A DNA stretch of 64,000 nt. Origin: Bacillus aerolatus. Its GTDB lineage: Bacteria; Bacillota; Bacilli; Bacillales; Domibacillaceae. A program made the position numbers and the translations under genes. The stretch spans positions 186,001 through 250,000 of the forward strand of contig NZ_WEIO01000005.1 of NCBI RefSeq assembly GCF_009183655.1, read 5' to 3'. Shown here in pieces: positions 33,537 to 42,659 of the stretch. The notes under the pieces are model-generated. The model was not told the DNA's origin and ran no database searches. It was given only the letters and a program-made list of their open reading frames with translations. Each line of letters begins with the position of its first letter. Positions within the stretch are counted from its first letter, which is position 1.

Positions 33537-33617
33537 AGCGCTTTAGCGCATTAATACACCGGGGGTCAGTCCCCCATCGCTTTAAAGCGATGGGGGACTG
33601 ACCTCTGGCACGTTAAA
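33537..33617. repeat. REP-like inverted pair 9
   Basis: Two cores head-to-head: GGGGG-TCAGT-CCCCC at 33561-33575 and GGGGG-ACTGA-CC at 33592-33603, sharing the arm ATCGCTTTAAAGCGAT. Confidence 0.9.
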
Positions 33618-33622
33618 TGAAC

Positions 33623-33682
33623 AAAAAGCTCACAAATCATCACCGCTCGTTAAAGGAGAGATCGATGAGCTTATGAGCTTCT
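33623..33682 (-). terminator. Probable terminator of the eut operon
   Basis: AAGCTCA and TGAGCTTTTTG pair leftward across a long loop after mdh. Weaker than other terminators here. Confidence 0.5.
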
Positions 33683-33697
33683 TGTTTATTACACGTC

Positions 33698-34633
33698 TTA
33701 TAAAATTGCCATTACTTGTTTGACGGAAGCAACGGATTTTTCAAGTGCTGTTTTTTCTTCAGCTGTAAGCGGCAGTTCGATAATGCTTTCGATGCCGTTG
33801 CCGCCGAGAATGGTTGGCACACCGAGGTAAAGATCATGATAGCCGTATTCTCCTTCTAGGTAAGCAATGGACGGGAGAATTCTTTTCTTGTCCCGGATAA
33901 TCGCTTCAGCCATTTCAACGAGCGATGCTGCTGGGGCATAATAAGCACTGCCATTGCCGAGAAGGTTGACAATTTCGCCGCCGCCTTTTCTTGTCCGCTC
34001 GACGATCGCTTCGAGGCGGTCGCTTGGGATAATTTTCTCAAGCGGAATCCCGCCAGCATATGAGTAGCGAACGAGCGGCACCATGTCATCGCCATGGCCA
34101 CCCAGGACAAAGCCTGAAATGTCTTCCACGGACACATTTAACTCTTCTGCGACGAACGTATTAAATCTGGCCGTATCTAAAACACCTGACTGGCCGATTA
34201 CTCTGTTTTTCGGAAAGCCGGTCGTTTGAAAACATACATACGTCATGGCATCCACCGGATTGCTTAACACAAGAATAAAACTTTCCGGTGCATACTGAGC
34301 TACTTTTTGTGAGATCGACCGCATAATTTTCGCGTTTGTCGTAACGAGATCATCCCGGCTCATCCCCGGCTTTCTGGCGATACCGGCCGTAATAATAACC
34401 ATATCGGCGCCTTGAATGTCCTGGTAGTCGGACGTCCCCTTAATGCGCGCGTTAAATTTCTGCACAGGACCTGCTTCCAGCAAATCAAGCGCTTTTCCTT
34501 TTGTCGGATTGCTTTGCTCTGGCACATCCACGAGCACAATGTCGCCTAAATCTTTTTGAGCCAGCATTAAAGCGGTTGTCGCACCAGTATAACCTGCGCC
34601 AATGACCGCCACTTTCGGACGCTTAAATGCCAT
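33698..34633 (-). CDS. mdh: Malate dehydrogenase
   Basis: NAD-dependent malate/oxaloacetate interconversion. 311 residues of the LDH-like MDH type: NAD motif [14 protein letters not shown], substrate-loop Arg in [16 protein letters not shown] (Arg at this position marks malate over lactate), [11 protein letters not shown], catalytic His in [11 protein letters not shown]. It lies 36 bases behind the last BMC gene on the same strand, with no terminator between, so it is the distal gene of the ethanolamine operon. This placement is unusual; MDH is normally with citrate-cycle genes. It lacks an obvious encapsulation peptide. Confidence 0.95.
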   Translation of the reverse strand: MAFKRPKVAVIGAGYTGATTALMLAQKDLGDIVLVDVPEQSNPTKGKALDLLEAGPVQKFNARIKGTSDYQDIQGADMVIITAGIARKPGMSRDDLVTTNAKIMRSISQKVAQYAPESFILVLSNPVDAMTYVCFQTTGFPKNRVIGQSGVLDTARFNTFVAEELNVSVEDISGFVLGGHGDDMVPLVRYSYAGGIPLEKIIPSDRLEAIVERTRKGGGEIVNLLGNGSAYYAPAASLVEMAEAIIRDKKRILPSIAYLEGEYGYHDLYLGVPTILGGNGIESIIELPLTAEEKTALEKSVASVKQVMAIL

Positions 34634-34669
34634 GGAACTGCTCCTTTCTTACTGATGAGTGTCAGTTGA

Positions 34670-35053
34670 TTATTGCTCTTCTCCTTGTGAAGGAGGCTGA
34701 TCTGCTTTTTTTCTTGAACGGTTAGAAGTCTGGACTGGCTTTGCCGGAGGTTCTTCTTTTATAGGCGCATGTACAATTTTCTTCGGACGCTCTACTAATT
34801 GATACGTATCTTCATCAATTCGCGGAATCACATGAAAAGAAACTAGTTCTCCTACGCGTGCCGCCGCTTCTTTTCCAGCTTCTACTGCTGCTTGAACGGC
34901 TCCTACATCGCCTTCTACTAATATCGTGACGAGTGCACCGTCGATTTTTTCCTGGTTCACTAGTTCCACGTTCGCTGCTTTTAACATCGCATCGGCCGCT
35001 TCAATAGAACCAATCAGTCCCCGCGTTTCAATCATCCCAATTGCTCTTGGCAT
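34670..35053 (-). CDS. BMC-domain shell protein with charged Pro-rich tail
   Basis: 127 residues from the ATG eight bases after AAAGGAG; an upstream GTG is too close to that site. Residues 3-85 are a canonical hexameric BMC domain ([43 protein letters not shown]). The last 40 residues are Pro/Lys/Glu-rich and probably disordered (EEPPAKPVQTSNRSRKK), unlike the winged-helix tail of enterobacterial EutK. The tail could bind cargo, nucleic acid or other shell parts. Confidence 0.88.
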   Translation of the reverse strand: MPRAIGMIETRGLIGSIEAADAMLKAANVELVNQEKIDGALVTILVEGDVGAVQAAVEAGKEAAARVGELVSFHVIPRIDEDTYQLVERPKKIVHAPIKEEPPAKPVQTSNRSRKKADQPPSQGEEQ

Positions 35054-35068
35054 CCGTTCCACTCCTTT

Positions 35069-35341
35069 CTATTCCTGGACGATTTCAGTTGAATCGACAA
35101 TTCCGATAATGACGGCATCGATCGGCAGAGGATTGTCCGGCATAATGAATCGGGCTGATCCTCCTTCTGTGATGATCACCTCGTCTCCTATTCCTGCTCC
35201 AATCCGGTCGGCAGCAATAATCGGCGAATGAATCGACGAACCGTTAGGATGAATCGGCTGAACAAAAAGAAGTTTTAATCCAGTTAGCCCATCTTCTTTT
35301 CTCGTTGCCCAGACGTTTCCAATTACCTTACCCATTTGCAT
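35069..35341 (-). CDS. eutN: EutN/CcmL-type pentameric vertex protein
   Basis: 90 residues, the pentamer that caps microcompartment vertices. Signature: GKVIGNVWATRKEDGLTGLKLLFVQP at the start, DRIGAGIGDEVIITEGGSARF in the middle. The start follows GGGCGGTGA; a second Met two codons in is possible. Twelve bases separate it from the preceding pduL-type gene. Confidence 0.93.
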   Translation of the reverse strand: MQMGKVIGNVWATRKEDGLTGLKLLFVQPIHPNGSSIHSPIIAADRIGAGIGDEVIITEGGSARFIMPDNPLPIDAVIIGIVDSTEIVQE

Positions 35342-35353
35342 GTCATCACCGCC

Positions 35354-36205
35354 CTACTTGTCGATTACTTCTATTTTTTTACTTAAATCACGTGCTGTAT
35401 CTTTCGCCAACGGCGTTACGATTGTTGATTTCCGCACTTGAATAACCGATTCTGCGCTTTGCTGCACATCGTGCTGAGTCAATAGCTTGCCTTCAAACAC
35501 CGTGCTTGCGTGCTTCACTTCCTGAACCATAACAGGAGAAGGAGAAGGCGCTGCCTGCCCGGCAATAATTAATTCCCCTATTTGCCCAGTCCGGATAAAT
35601 CCAGCATTGGCTTCATCGGTGTCGATGTGCATTTCCAGCCGGTAAGAAGGCGATACCCGAATGAGAACCCGGCCAAATGTGATCGGCCGTTCGGTTCCAG
35701 TCGTCACTTGAACATACTGGCCGTCCTTCACTTGAAAACGATCTGCATCGTCAGGCGACATATGAATGTGTGCCTGGGCGATAATTAAGCCCTCCGTTAA
35801 ATAGACGCTGCCTTTTGGTCCGATAATCGTTACCGGGGACGACCCTTTGATGTCACCTGACTGACGAATCGGGGGTTTGACTCCTAATTTGAACGCATCC
35901 GTCTGACTAACTTCCACTTGCGTAAGATTCCGGGAAGGTCCGAGCACTCGTACCCGCTCAATCGTGCCTCTCGGGCCTGATAAAATAACCGTTTCTTCGG
36001 CAGCAAATTGATTGGGCTGCGATAAGTCATTTTTTTTCTTTAATGCGTATGACTCGCCGAACAGAACAGCCAGATGTTGTTCAGATAGATGAACATGACG
36101 CCCTGATACAGCTATCGGAATTTGATTCGGCTGCAGCGTTGGCTGTTTTTGGCCTAGCTGCTGAAGCACCTCTTCCACAATGGATTGAATCGACTGTGGA
36201 TCCAT
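35354..36205 (-). CDS. PduL-type phosphate acyltransferase with extra C-terminal domain
   Basis: Converts acetyl-CoA and phosphate to acetyl-phosphate and CoA, recycling CoA for EutE. Residues 26-217 are PduL: zinc motifs SGRHVHLS and AQAHIHMSPDDAD, and LGPSRNLTQVEVSQTDAF. At 283 residues it is longer than the usual 210. The extra 65 residues (EGKLLTQHDVQQSAESVIQVRKSTIVTPLAKDTARD) resemble the short module found in EutT-like and other microcompartment proteins. The N-terminal helix (SIQSIVEEVLQQLGQ) looks like an encapsulation peptide. It replaces EutD. Confidence 0.88.
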   Translation of the reverse strand: MDPQSIQSIVEEVLQQLGQKQPTLQPNQIPIAVSGRHVHLSEQHLAVLFGESYALKKKNDLSQPNQFAAEETVILSGPRGTIERVRVLGPSRNLTQVEVSQTDAFKLGVKPPIRQSGDIKGSSPVTIIGPKGSVYLTEGLIIAQAHIHMSPDDADRFQVKDGQYVQVTTGTERPITFGRVLIRVSPSYRLEMHIDTDEANAGFIRTGQIGELIIAGQAAPSPSPVMVQEVKHASTVFEGKLLTQHDVQQSAESVIQVRKSTIVTPLAKDTARDLSKKIEVIDK

Positions 36206-36237
36206 AAGCGTTCACCTCTCTTTTTACAGTCAAATGC

Positions 36238-36534
36238 TTATTCTGTGATTTCCGGCATCTTTGGAAGGATCGCTTCCAATTCGTTGTGCGGACGTGGGAT
36301 AACGTGAACGGATTTCAGTTCGCCTACACGCTGAGCCGCTGCTGCTCCAGCATCAGTTGCTGCTTTAACTGCGCCTACATCACCGCGGACCAATACTGTT
36401 ACAATTCCGCCGCCGACATGTACTTTACCGACTAAATGAACGCTTGCTGCTTTCACCATTGCGTCTGCTGCTTCAATTGATGCCACTAGTCCTTTTGTTT
36501 CGATCATACCTAATGCTGTCATTTCTCTTGCCAT
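36238..36534 (-). CDS. eutM: EutM/PduA-type major hexameric shell protein
   Basis: 98 residues, a single canonical BMC domain ([52 protein letters not shown]) and short tail. AGGAGG precedes the ATG. Expected to be the most abundant facet protein, with a central pore for small metabolites. Confidence 0.95.
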   Translation of the reverse strand: MAREMTALGMIETKGLVASIEAADAMVKAASVHLVGKVHVGGGIVTVLVRGDVGAVKAATDAGAAAAQRVGELKSVHVIPRPHNELEAILPKMPEITE

Positions 36535-36553
36535 TTTAAATTCCTCCTAATTT

Positions 36554-38083
36554 TTATTTGCTGTATTGTTCAATCACTTTACTAACAAGTTGAGATACTT
36601 CTTTCACGTCCACTTGAGCGCTTTTGCCCATAGCGGCAATAACACTCCGGACAATTTCATCTGTCTCCTTATTTTCCACTAATGGAGAGGATGGAACTTG
36701 GATCGATCCTTTTCTCGGGATATCCACTTCTTTAATTCCGTACGCCATCCGTTTAATATTCAACAAATGACGGGCAGTGATGTTATCGGATGTGATATTA
36801 CCGCCAAATGTGCCACAGCCAAGCGTCAGCGATGGTGCAAGTCCTGTCGTGCCGCCGACGGCTCCAACAGACGAAAGCGTGTTGACTAAAATTCTGGACA
36901 CTGGCATATCGAGAGCAAATTCCCTTGCCACTCGGTCGTCTTCTGTATGAATCGATAAGCTGTGGCCGCGTCCACCAAGATCAAGCAGACGGCTGCATAG
37001 CTGTTTCGCATGCCTTTCGTCTTCTGCTGTATAAAGAGCGAAAATCGGTGACAGTTTCTCTAAGGAAAAAGGAACGTCTTTGCCAATTTCCGTTTCTTCA
37101 GCAACGAAGATCCGAATAGAATCATCAATCGTCAAACCAGCTAATCCAGCAATAAAGGCCGGGCTTCTTCCAACAATCTTTGGATTCACTTTTCCCGGTA
37201 CCGGTGAAATCACTTTCTCCATACGCGCTTTTTCTTCTTGATTCAGCAAGTAAGCGCCATTGGCCTGCAATTCACGCCGCACTGCCGATGAAATCTGTTT
37301 ATCCACGATAATCGCTTGTTCTGTCGCACAAATCGTTCCGTAATCAAACGATTTGCTGTCGACGATCATTGAGACCGCTTTTTCGACTTTTGCTGTTTTT
37401 TCAATATAAACCGGCACATTTCCCGGTCCAACGCCGTACGCTGGTTTACCGGAACTGTAAGCAGCTTTCACGAGTCCCCCGCCGCCAGTTGCCAAAATCA
37501 CATTCACATCTTTATGTGTCATCAGCGACTGAGTCGCTTCCATCGATGCGTATGACAGACAGCCGATTAACCCTTCCGGCGCACCTGCCGCAGTCGCTGC
37601 CTGTTCACATACTTTCAACGCTTCCATCGTGCATTTCACTGCGTAAGGATGAGGGCTGACGACAATCGCATTGCGCGTTTTTAAAGAAATCAATGTTTTA
37701 AAAAAAGCAGTAGATGTCGGATTCGTCGTTGGAATAATCGCTGCTACAACGCCGAATGGAGCAGCAATTTCCACGAGCTTCTTTTCGCGGTCTTCGTTAA
37801 TGATACCGACCGTCTTTTCATTTTTAATTGATTCATAGACAGCCCGGGAGCCGACCTCATTTTTAATTTTTTTATGTTCAGCCACACCCATGCCTGTTTC
37901 TTCTACAGCCATGACGGCGAGTTCATAAGACTTCTCATAAGCCGCTTCAGCCACAGCTTTGACAATTTGATCCACTTGTTCTTGTGAAAAAGACATGTAG
38001 CGCTGCTGGGCTTCTTTTGCTTTTCCGACCACTTGCCGCATCTCTTGAAGAGCAAGCAAATCGCGGTCAACTAATAAAGACAT
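36554..38083 (-). CDS. eutE: Acetaldehyde dehydrogenase (CoA-acylating)
   Basis: Oxidises acetaldehyde to acetyl-CoA with NAD inside the microcompartment. 509 residues of the aldehyde dehydrogenase fold: IIPTTNPTSTAFFK, LATGGGGLVKAAYSSGKPAYGVGPGNVP, catalytic Cys in YGTICATEQAI. An amphipathic N-terminal helix (LLALQEMRQVVGKAKEAQQ) may target it to the shell. It uses NAD, whose recycling partner EutG is missing here. Confidence 0.95.
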   Translation of the reverse strand: MSLLVDRDLLALQEMRQVVGKAKEAQQRYMSFSQEQVDQIVKAVAEAAYEKSYELAVMAVEETGMGVAEHKKIKNEVGSRAVYESIKNEKTVGIINEDREKKLVEIAAPFGVVAAIIPTTNPTSTAFFKTLISLKTRNAIVVSPHPYAVKCTMEALKVCEQAATAAGAPEGLIGCLSYASMEATQSLMTHKDVNVILATGGGGLVKAAYSSGKPAYGVGPGNVPVYIEKTAKVEKAVSMIVDSKSFDYGTICATEQAIIVDKQISSAVRRELQANGAYLLNQEEKARMEKVISPVPGKVNPKIVGRSPAFIAGLAGLTIDDSIRIFVAEETEIGKDVPFSLEKLSPIFALYTAEDERHAKQLCSRLLDLGGRGHSLSIHTEDDRVAREFALDMPVSRILVNTLSSVGAVGGTTGLAPSLTLGCGTFGGNITSDNITARHLLNIKRMAYGIKEVDIPRKGSIQVPSSPLVENKETDEIVRSVIAAMGKSAQVDVKEVSQLVSKVIEQYSK

Positions 38084-38119
38084 GTCATCACACTCCTTTT
38101 ATAAAATGAACAAAAGCAT

Positions 38120-38773
38120 TTAATAACGAATCGGGTCATTCGCAAGTTCAGTAATTGCATCCCGGAAAGCATCAGCCGCTGCCTGGCAGGCGGACTGGCT
38201 GCCTGTGAGCAGTCCGCCGCCGTAGTTCGTTTCTGATGGCGGGGCGAATAGCTCGCACATCTCCACATCGGCTGCTTTTAATGCAGCGTCAAGTCCGTAA
38301 ATCGCTTCTAGAGGCGGAGCGATTAAATACGCCAGCGCCTCTCCTTCTGCAATTCCTGCCACAGAAGATAAGTAACTGCCTGTTCTCGAAACGACATGAG
38401 CAAATAAGAGATGGCTTTCCTCTTCGTTTAACGCTTCAAAGAAAGCGCCGGAATCAACCGTTGCCTGAATCGCTTCGAGGCCGCTTCTCACCTGCTCCGG
38501 CGTCGGGCCGGCAATGACGCCGATAAATTCTCCTGACAGCGGGCCGGATGAATAGTTTGCTCCTGCATAAAATGACTTGGCGTACACCACATCGACATCT
38601 GCGTATTTCGTAGCTTCATCAAGCGCTGTGTATCCAATGTCATCGCTTGTCGCGGTGAACAACCCGATGCTGCGGTGACTGCTGGCAAGTTTAAACTTTT
38701 TGGCCAGGCCTTGGTCGACGTTAGGGATTACCCGGATCGATAAAATTTCGGCTTTTACACGAGGTAATAGCAT
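38120..38773 (-). CDS. eutL: EutL trimeric tandem-BMC shell protein
   Basis: 217 residues, two fused BMC-like halves. EutL pattern: RVIPNVDQGLAKKFKL, LFTATSDDIGYTALDEATKYADVDVVYAKSFYAGA, CELFAPPSETNYGGGLLTGSQSAC. EutL forms a gated central pore and can bind ethanolamine or cobalamin in characterised relatives. Located between eutE and eutC. Confidence 0.95.
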   Translation of the reverse strand: MLLPRVKAEILSIRVIPNVDQGLAKKFKLASSHRSIGLFTATSDDIGYTALDEATKYADVDVVYAKSFYAGANYSSGPLSGEFIGVIAGPTPEQVRSGLEAIQATVDSGAFFEALNEEESHLLFAHVVSRTGSYLSSVAGIAEGEALAYLIAPPLEAIYGLDAALKAADVEMCELFAPPSETNYGGGLLTGSQSACQAAADAFRDAITELANDPIRY

Positions 38774-38791
38774 TGCTTCGCTTCCACCTCC

Positions 38792-39748
38792 TTAATTTTC
38801 TTTCTTTACAAGAGACACACCACTTGCTTCGTACTTTAAAATTTTTTGAACGACTGTTCCGAGATAAGCGCCTGCTTCTACCGGTGGAATGCCGCCTTTA
38901 TGAATGTTGGAAACGACCATTCGCTCCGCTTCAAGTACGCCTTTATGCGGCTTATAACATAAATAAGCACTGAGCGACTCGGCGCTTACGAGTCCCGGCC
39001 TTTCCCCGATCAGCATAACGACCACGTCCGGCGTCAGCAAATCACCGATTTCATCCATTAAAGCGACGCGGCCTTTGTCTACATAAAATGTCGTTCCCGT
39101 TTGAATACCGAGATTATTGAGTGACTGTTGCAGCGACAAATAGACATCTTCAATATTCGTTTCAATCGCTTTTGCACTTAGTCCGTTGGAAATAACAATT
39201 TGCACAGCCGGAGAAGACTGGCACCGCTGTTTAATTATCGCTTTCGCTTCGTCAGACAGCTGGCGGCCGCGATCCGGACGGCGAATGTATTCTTCTTTAT
39301 CTTTTACTTTCGTCTGAACAGAAAATAAATCAAGGCTCTCTAATACAGCTGGAGACACTTCACCGTACACAGCGTCAACAGCGGCCGCATGATCAAAGCG
39401 GAATTTCAGCCACGTATCCGTTTTCGGCCGGCTGCCTGCGCGGCCGACTGCTATGCGCGAAGGGGTCTTTTTCCGAAGCTCCTCTAACTGCTGTTCCTTT
39501 TTTTCCTGCTCCGGCGAGGAAAACTCTCCCTTCTGGGAAAGCGGCTTAACCGTCTGCTTGCCGTTTGCTTCTTGCATTTGAAGCGGCTTAAATCGCACTT
39601 GTCCTTCCGGTTGTCCGGCAGCAGCTTCAAGCGGCAAATTTTTCGGCTGCTTGCTCCATAAGTCTACTTCCGGTTCTGATTGCGTCTTTTCCTGACTTAG
39701 TTTTTCTACAACGAGCTTCGTGATTGAAGCAATTAATTCTTCCTTCAT
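38792..39748 (-). CDS. eutC: Ethanolamine ammonia-lyase small subunit
   Basis: With EutB forms the adenosylcobalamin enzyme splitting ethanolamine into acetaldehyde and ammonia. The conserved body starts near residue 95 (TPSRIAVGRAGSRPKTDTWLKFRFDHAAA) and includes VQIVISNGLSAKAIE, MLIGERPGLVSAESLSAYLCYKPHKG. The N-terminal 90 residues are a short helix plus a Gln/Glu/Lys-rich linker, longer than in enterobacteria; such EutC N-termini direct packaging. AGGAGG site; 11 bases after eutB. Confidence 0.94.
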   Translation of the reverse strand: MKEELIASITKLVVEKLSQEKTQSEPEVDLWSKQPKNLPLEAAAGQPEGQVRFKPLQMQEANGKQTVKPLSQKGEFSSPEQEKKEQQLEELRKKTPSRIAVGRAGSRPKTDTWLKFRFDHAAAVDAVYGEVSPAVLESLDLFSVQTKVKDKEEYIRRPDRGRQLSDEAKAIIKQRCQSSPAVQIVISNGLSAKAIETNIEDVYLSLQQSLNNLGIQTGTTFYVDKGRVALMDEIGDLLTPDVVVMLIGERPGLVSAESLSAYLCYKPHKGVLEAERMVVSNIHKGGIPPVEAGAYLGTVVQKILKYEASGVSLVKKEN

Positions 39749-39759
39749 GCTTTCGCCTC

Positions 39760-41124
39760 CTATCTCGAAAATATCGTCGGATCTCCAGCCCGCTCACTTA
39801 GCCGGCCGTTTTCCCAGATGCCCATTTTTTCAAGCCAGGCAGCAAACTCAGGAGAAGGAGACTTGCCAAGTGTCTGCCGCAGCGTGGCGATATCGTGATA
39901 GCTCATTGATTGATAGTTCAACATGCAGTCATCTCCCATAGGAGTCGCGATAATAAAGTTCACGCCCGCCGCTGTCAGCAGCACGCCGAGATCTTCAATA
40001 TCATTTTGATCAGCCCTAATGTGGTTCGTATAGCAAATATCCACACCCATCGGCAGTCCGTGCATTTTTCCCATGAAATGATCTTCAAGCCCTGCCCGAA
40101 TGACTTGTTTGCTGTTGTATAAATACTCTGGACCGATAAAGCCGACGACTGTATTCACGATATATGGATTGTAGTGTCTCGCAAATCCGTAGTTTCTTGC
40201 CTCAAGCGTCATCTGGTCAATGCCGTAATGAGCTTCTGCCGACAGTTCCGACCCTTGTCCAGTTTCAAAGTAAAGACGCTCAGGCCCTGCACTTGTTCCA
40301 AACTTTTTCGCCAAATCCGCCGCTTCCTGCAGCAGCGGGGCTGAAATACCAAAGGAACGGTTTGCTTTTTCCGTGCCGGCGATGCTTTGGAAAATCATAT
40401 CCGCCGGTGCGCCTTTTTCAATGGCTTTCATTTGTGTCGTTACGTGCGCAAGCACACAGTTTTGAGTTGGAATCTTCCACTCTTCGATAAACTCGTGGCT
40501 TGCTTCTAACAGCCGTTTCACACTTTCAACGGAATCATCAACCGGATTAATACCGACAACCGCATCGCCAATTCCGTAAGACAAGCCTTCTTTCAACGAA
40601 GCAATCATGCCTTCTACGTTATCTGTCGGATGATTTGGCTGCAATCTCGAAGCAAGCGTCCCCCGCTGTCCGATCGTAATGTTACATGTTGATAAAATTT
40701 CGATTTTACTCGCAGCATGCACGAGATCAAGGTTTGACATCAGTTTAGTTGCCGCAGCAATCATTTCGCTTGTCAATCCCTGGCTGATACGCTTTAGCTC
40801 TCTGTCGCCCGTTTTGTTGTCCAACATATATTCACGCAGTTCCGCTACTGACCAGTTTTTCATCTGCTCGTAAATCGGTTCATTCAAATCATTTTCGATA
40901 ATGAAGGACACTTCATCTTGATCTGCTTCGATCAGCGGGTTATTGCGAATATCTGCTAATGTAATATCGCTTAAGACGGCTTTCGCGGCAATCCGTTCCT
41001 GCACAGTTTCCGCTGCCACTCCCGCGAGCCGGTCTCCCGACTTTTCTTCGTTTGCTTTTGCAAACAAATCTTTTAAATCTTTAAATTGGAAGGTTTCGCC
41101 CCCAATAGTCGTTTTAAGGTTCAA
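39760..41124 (-). CDS. eutB: Ethanolamine ammonia-lyase large subunit
   Basis: Catalytic barrel subunit of EutBC, 454 residues. Conserved stretches: VMSNLDLVHAASKIE-like SNLDLVHAASKIEILSTCNITIGQRGTL split across substrate and cobalamin site, RLQPNHPTDNVEGM, GDAVVGINPVDDS, FETGQGSE, HGLPMGVDICYTNH. Length is standard, and no active-site gap is seen. It depends on adenosylcobalamin, yet no eutT adenosyltransferase is in the operon. Confidence 0.96.
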   Translation of the reverse strand: MNLKTTIGGETFQFKDLKDLFAKANEEKSGDRLAGVAAETVQERIAAKAVLSDITLADIRNNPLIEADQDEVSFIIENDLNEPIYEQMKNWSVAELREYMLDNKTGDRELKRISQGLTSEMIAAATKLMSNLDLVHAASKIEILSTCNITIGQRGTLASRLQPNHPTDNVEGMIASLKEGLSYGIGDAVVGINPVDDSVESVKRLLEASHEFIEEWKIPTQNCVLAHVTTQMKAIEKGAPADMIFQSIAGTEKANRSFGISAPLLQEAADLAKKFGTSAGPERLYFETGQGSELSAEAHYGIDQMTLEARNYGFARHYNPYIVNTVVGFIGPEYLYNSKQVIRAGLEDHFMGKMHGLPMGVDICYTNHIRADQNDIEDLGVLLTAAGVNFIIATPMGDDCMLNYQSMSYHDIATLRQTLGKSPSPEFAAWLEKMGIWENGRLSERAGDPTIFSR

Positions 41125-41142
41125 CGCTGCCTGCCTCCTTGC

Positions 41143-42588
41143 TTATGAATGAAAAGTCAAAGTTTTAATGACTACAGGCACGACGCCTGATTGGAGCATT
41201 TGTCCAATATCCATGTAATCTCCGTGCTCGACTTCTATTTGATCGACGCATAAAATGCTTTGGGCGGGCTTTAACGCCTGCAGTGTCTGGCCGAGCACTT
41301 TTGCATGATCGCTTTGCAGCACGATAATGAGCGGCTGCGAAGAATCCGGCTTCAGTTCCTGGCATGCGAGCAGTGCACCGGCAATTGATTGAATGTCTTT
41401 AAACTTCAGATACGGCATATCCGTCAAATACCAGACGAAGTTTTGTCCTTCTTTGCCTGGATCATACATAGCCACAGCTGCTTCTGTGCTGCCCTGCAAT
41501 TTCCTTAAACCGACAGCTACATCTTGTTCAAACGACACTTCAAAGACGGGCAGATTTTTTTGAGGCAGCTCGCTGCTTTCTACTTGAATCGTCGCGCCGC
41601 TAATATTTGTCGTTTGTGTGCCTGCGCCAAGCACAGTCGCTCGTACCGTTTCATCCGGCCTTCTCCATTCATACCACTGCAAACCTGCTGCCTGCTGGAT
41701 TGACCGAGCGAGTATCACGCCAATGTCATCATACATAGCGGGGGACGCAGCCGGATCTTCAAACTGATACATGCACTCTGATACGCCGCCTGATACAACA
41801 ATGACTTCAATGTCCGCATCCCATTGCGGCTCATGCCCTAAAATCAGCACTTGGTCTCGTGGGCTTGTCTGCTTCCTTAACACTTTGACGATTAATTCCG
41901 CCATCCAGCTGGTCACTTTTTGAATGTCCGGATGATCGCTGCTATCGCCCGTTTGCAGCGTCCACCCTTCCTGATTAATCAATTTTTGGACAGGGGAAGA
42001 AATGCTTTTCACTTTCCCTGCTTCAAATTCAATCAGCCGTCCGCCAATATGAAGGGTGCATGTGCCGGCTAACCGGCTTGATTCATACACAGCGATATTG
42101 GCCGTTCCCCCGCCAATATCAATATTCGCTGTTACCTTTCCCGTCTTTTTGGCGTACTCGTAAGCGCCAGATCCTTTTGCAGCAATAATGCCTTCTAAAT
42201 CTGGACCGGCAGTGGCGACTAAAAACTCTCCCGCTGCATCAGACAAATGATGAACCATTTCTGCTGCATTTTGCTTCGTCGCCGTTTCGCCGGTAATGAT
42301 GACGGCGCCCGTTTTGATTTGACCCGGCTCGATTCCCGCTTTCGCGTATTCATTTTTCACGATTTGGTCGACCGCTTTTAAGTCAATGACTGTCGGTGAA
42401 ACGAGGGGCGTCCGGTAAATGGGGCTTCGGTAAAGGATTTCTTTATCGGTAATTTCTATTCTTGGCACATGCGTGTCACCGGCCATATTCATTAATGAAA
42501 ACTGACTGATGACCAATTTTGTTGTGCTCGTGCCGATGTCAATGCCGGCACTCAGCAGTGTTTCCACGCGGGAAAATGAGCTCTTCAC
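41143..42588 (-). CDS. eutA: Ethanolamine ammonia-lyase reactivating factor
   Basis: Actin/Hsp70-like ATPase that swaps damaged cobalamin out of EutBC. 481 residues with AGIDIGTSTTKLVISQF (phosphate-1), ANIDIGGGTANIAVYE (phosphate-2) and VSGGVSECMY. GTG start after GGTGG. It is the first gene after an attenuator-type terminator, so EutV antitermination would gate it and everything downstream. Confidence 0.95.
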   Translation of the reverse strand: MKSSFSRVETLLSAGIDIGTSTTKLVISQFSLMNMAGDTHVPRIEITDKEILYRSPIYRTPLVSPTVIDLKAVDQIVKNEYAKAGIEPGQIKTGAVIITGETATKQNAAEMVHHLSDAAGEFLVATAGPDLEGIIAAKGSGAYEYAKKTGKVTANIDIGGGTANIAVYESSRLAGTCTLHIGGRLIEFEAGKVKSISSPVQKLINQEGWTLQTGDSSDHPDIQKVTSWMAELIVKVLRKQTSPRDQVLILGHEPQWDADIEVIVVSGGVSECMYQFEDPAASPAMYDDIGVILARSIQQAAGLQWYEWRRPDETVRATVLGAGTQTTNISGATIQVESSELPQKNLPVFEVSFEQDVAVGLRKLQGSTEAAVAMYDPGKEGQNFVWYLTDMPYLKFKDIQSIAGALLACQELKPDSSQPLIIVLQSDHAKVLGQTLQALKPAQSILCVDQIEVEHGDYMDIGQMLQSGVVPVVIKTLTFHS

Positions 42589-42612
42589 GCTATTGCACCA
42601 CCTTTAAAAAAC

Positions 42613-42659
42613 AAAAAGCGCCCCTGGAAATTCTGAAACAGAATTTTACAGAGGCGCCT
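42613..42659 (-). terminator. Attenuator terminator before eutA
   Basis: Leftward GCGCCTCTG / CAGGGGCGC stem with TTTTTG after it, between eutP and eutA in one operon. Its 5' arm is shared with the hexaloop hairpin next to it. Confidence 0.8.
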
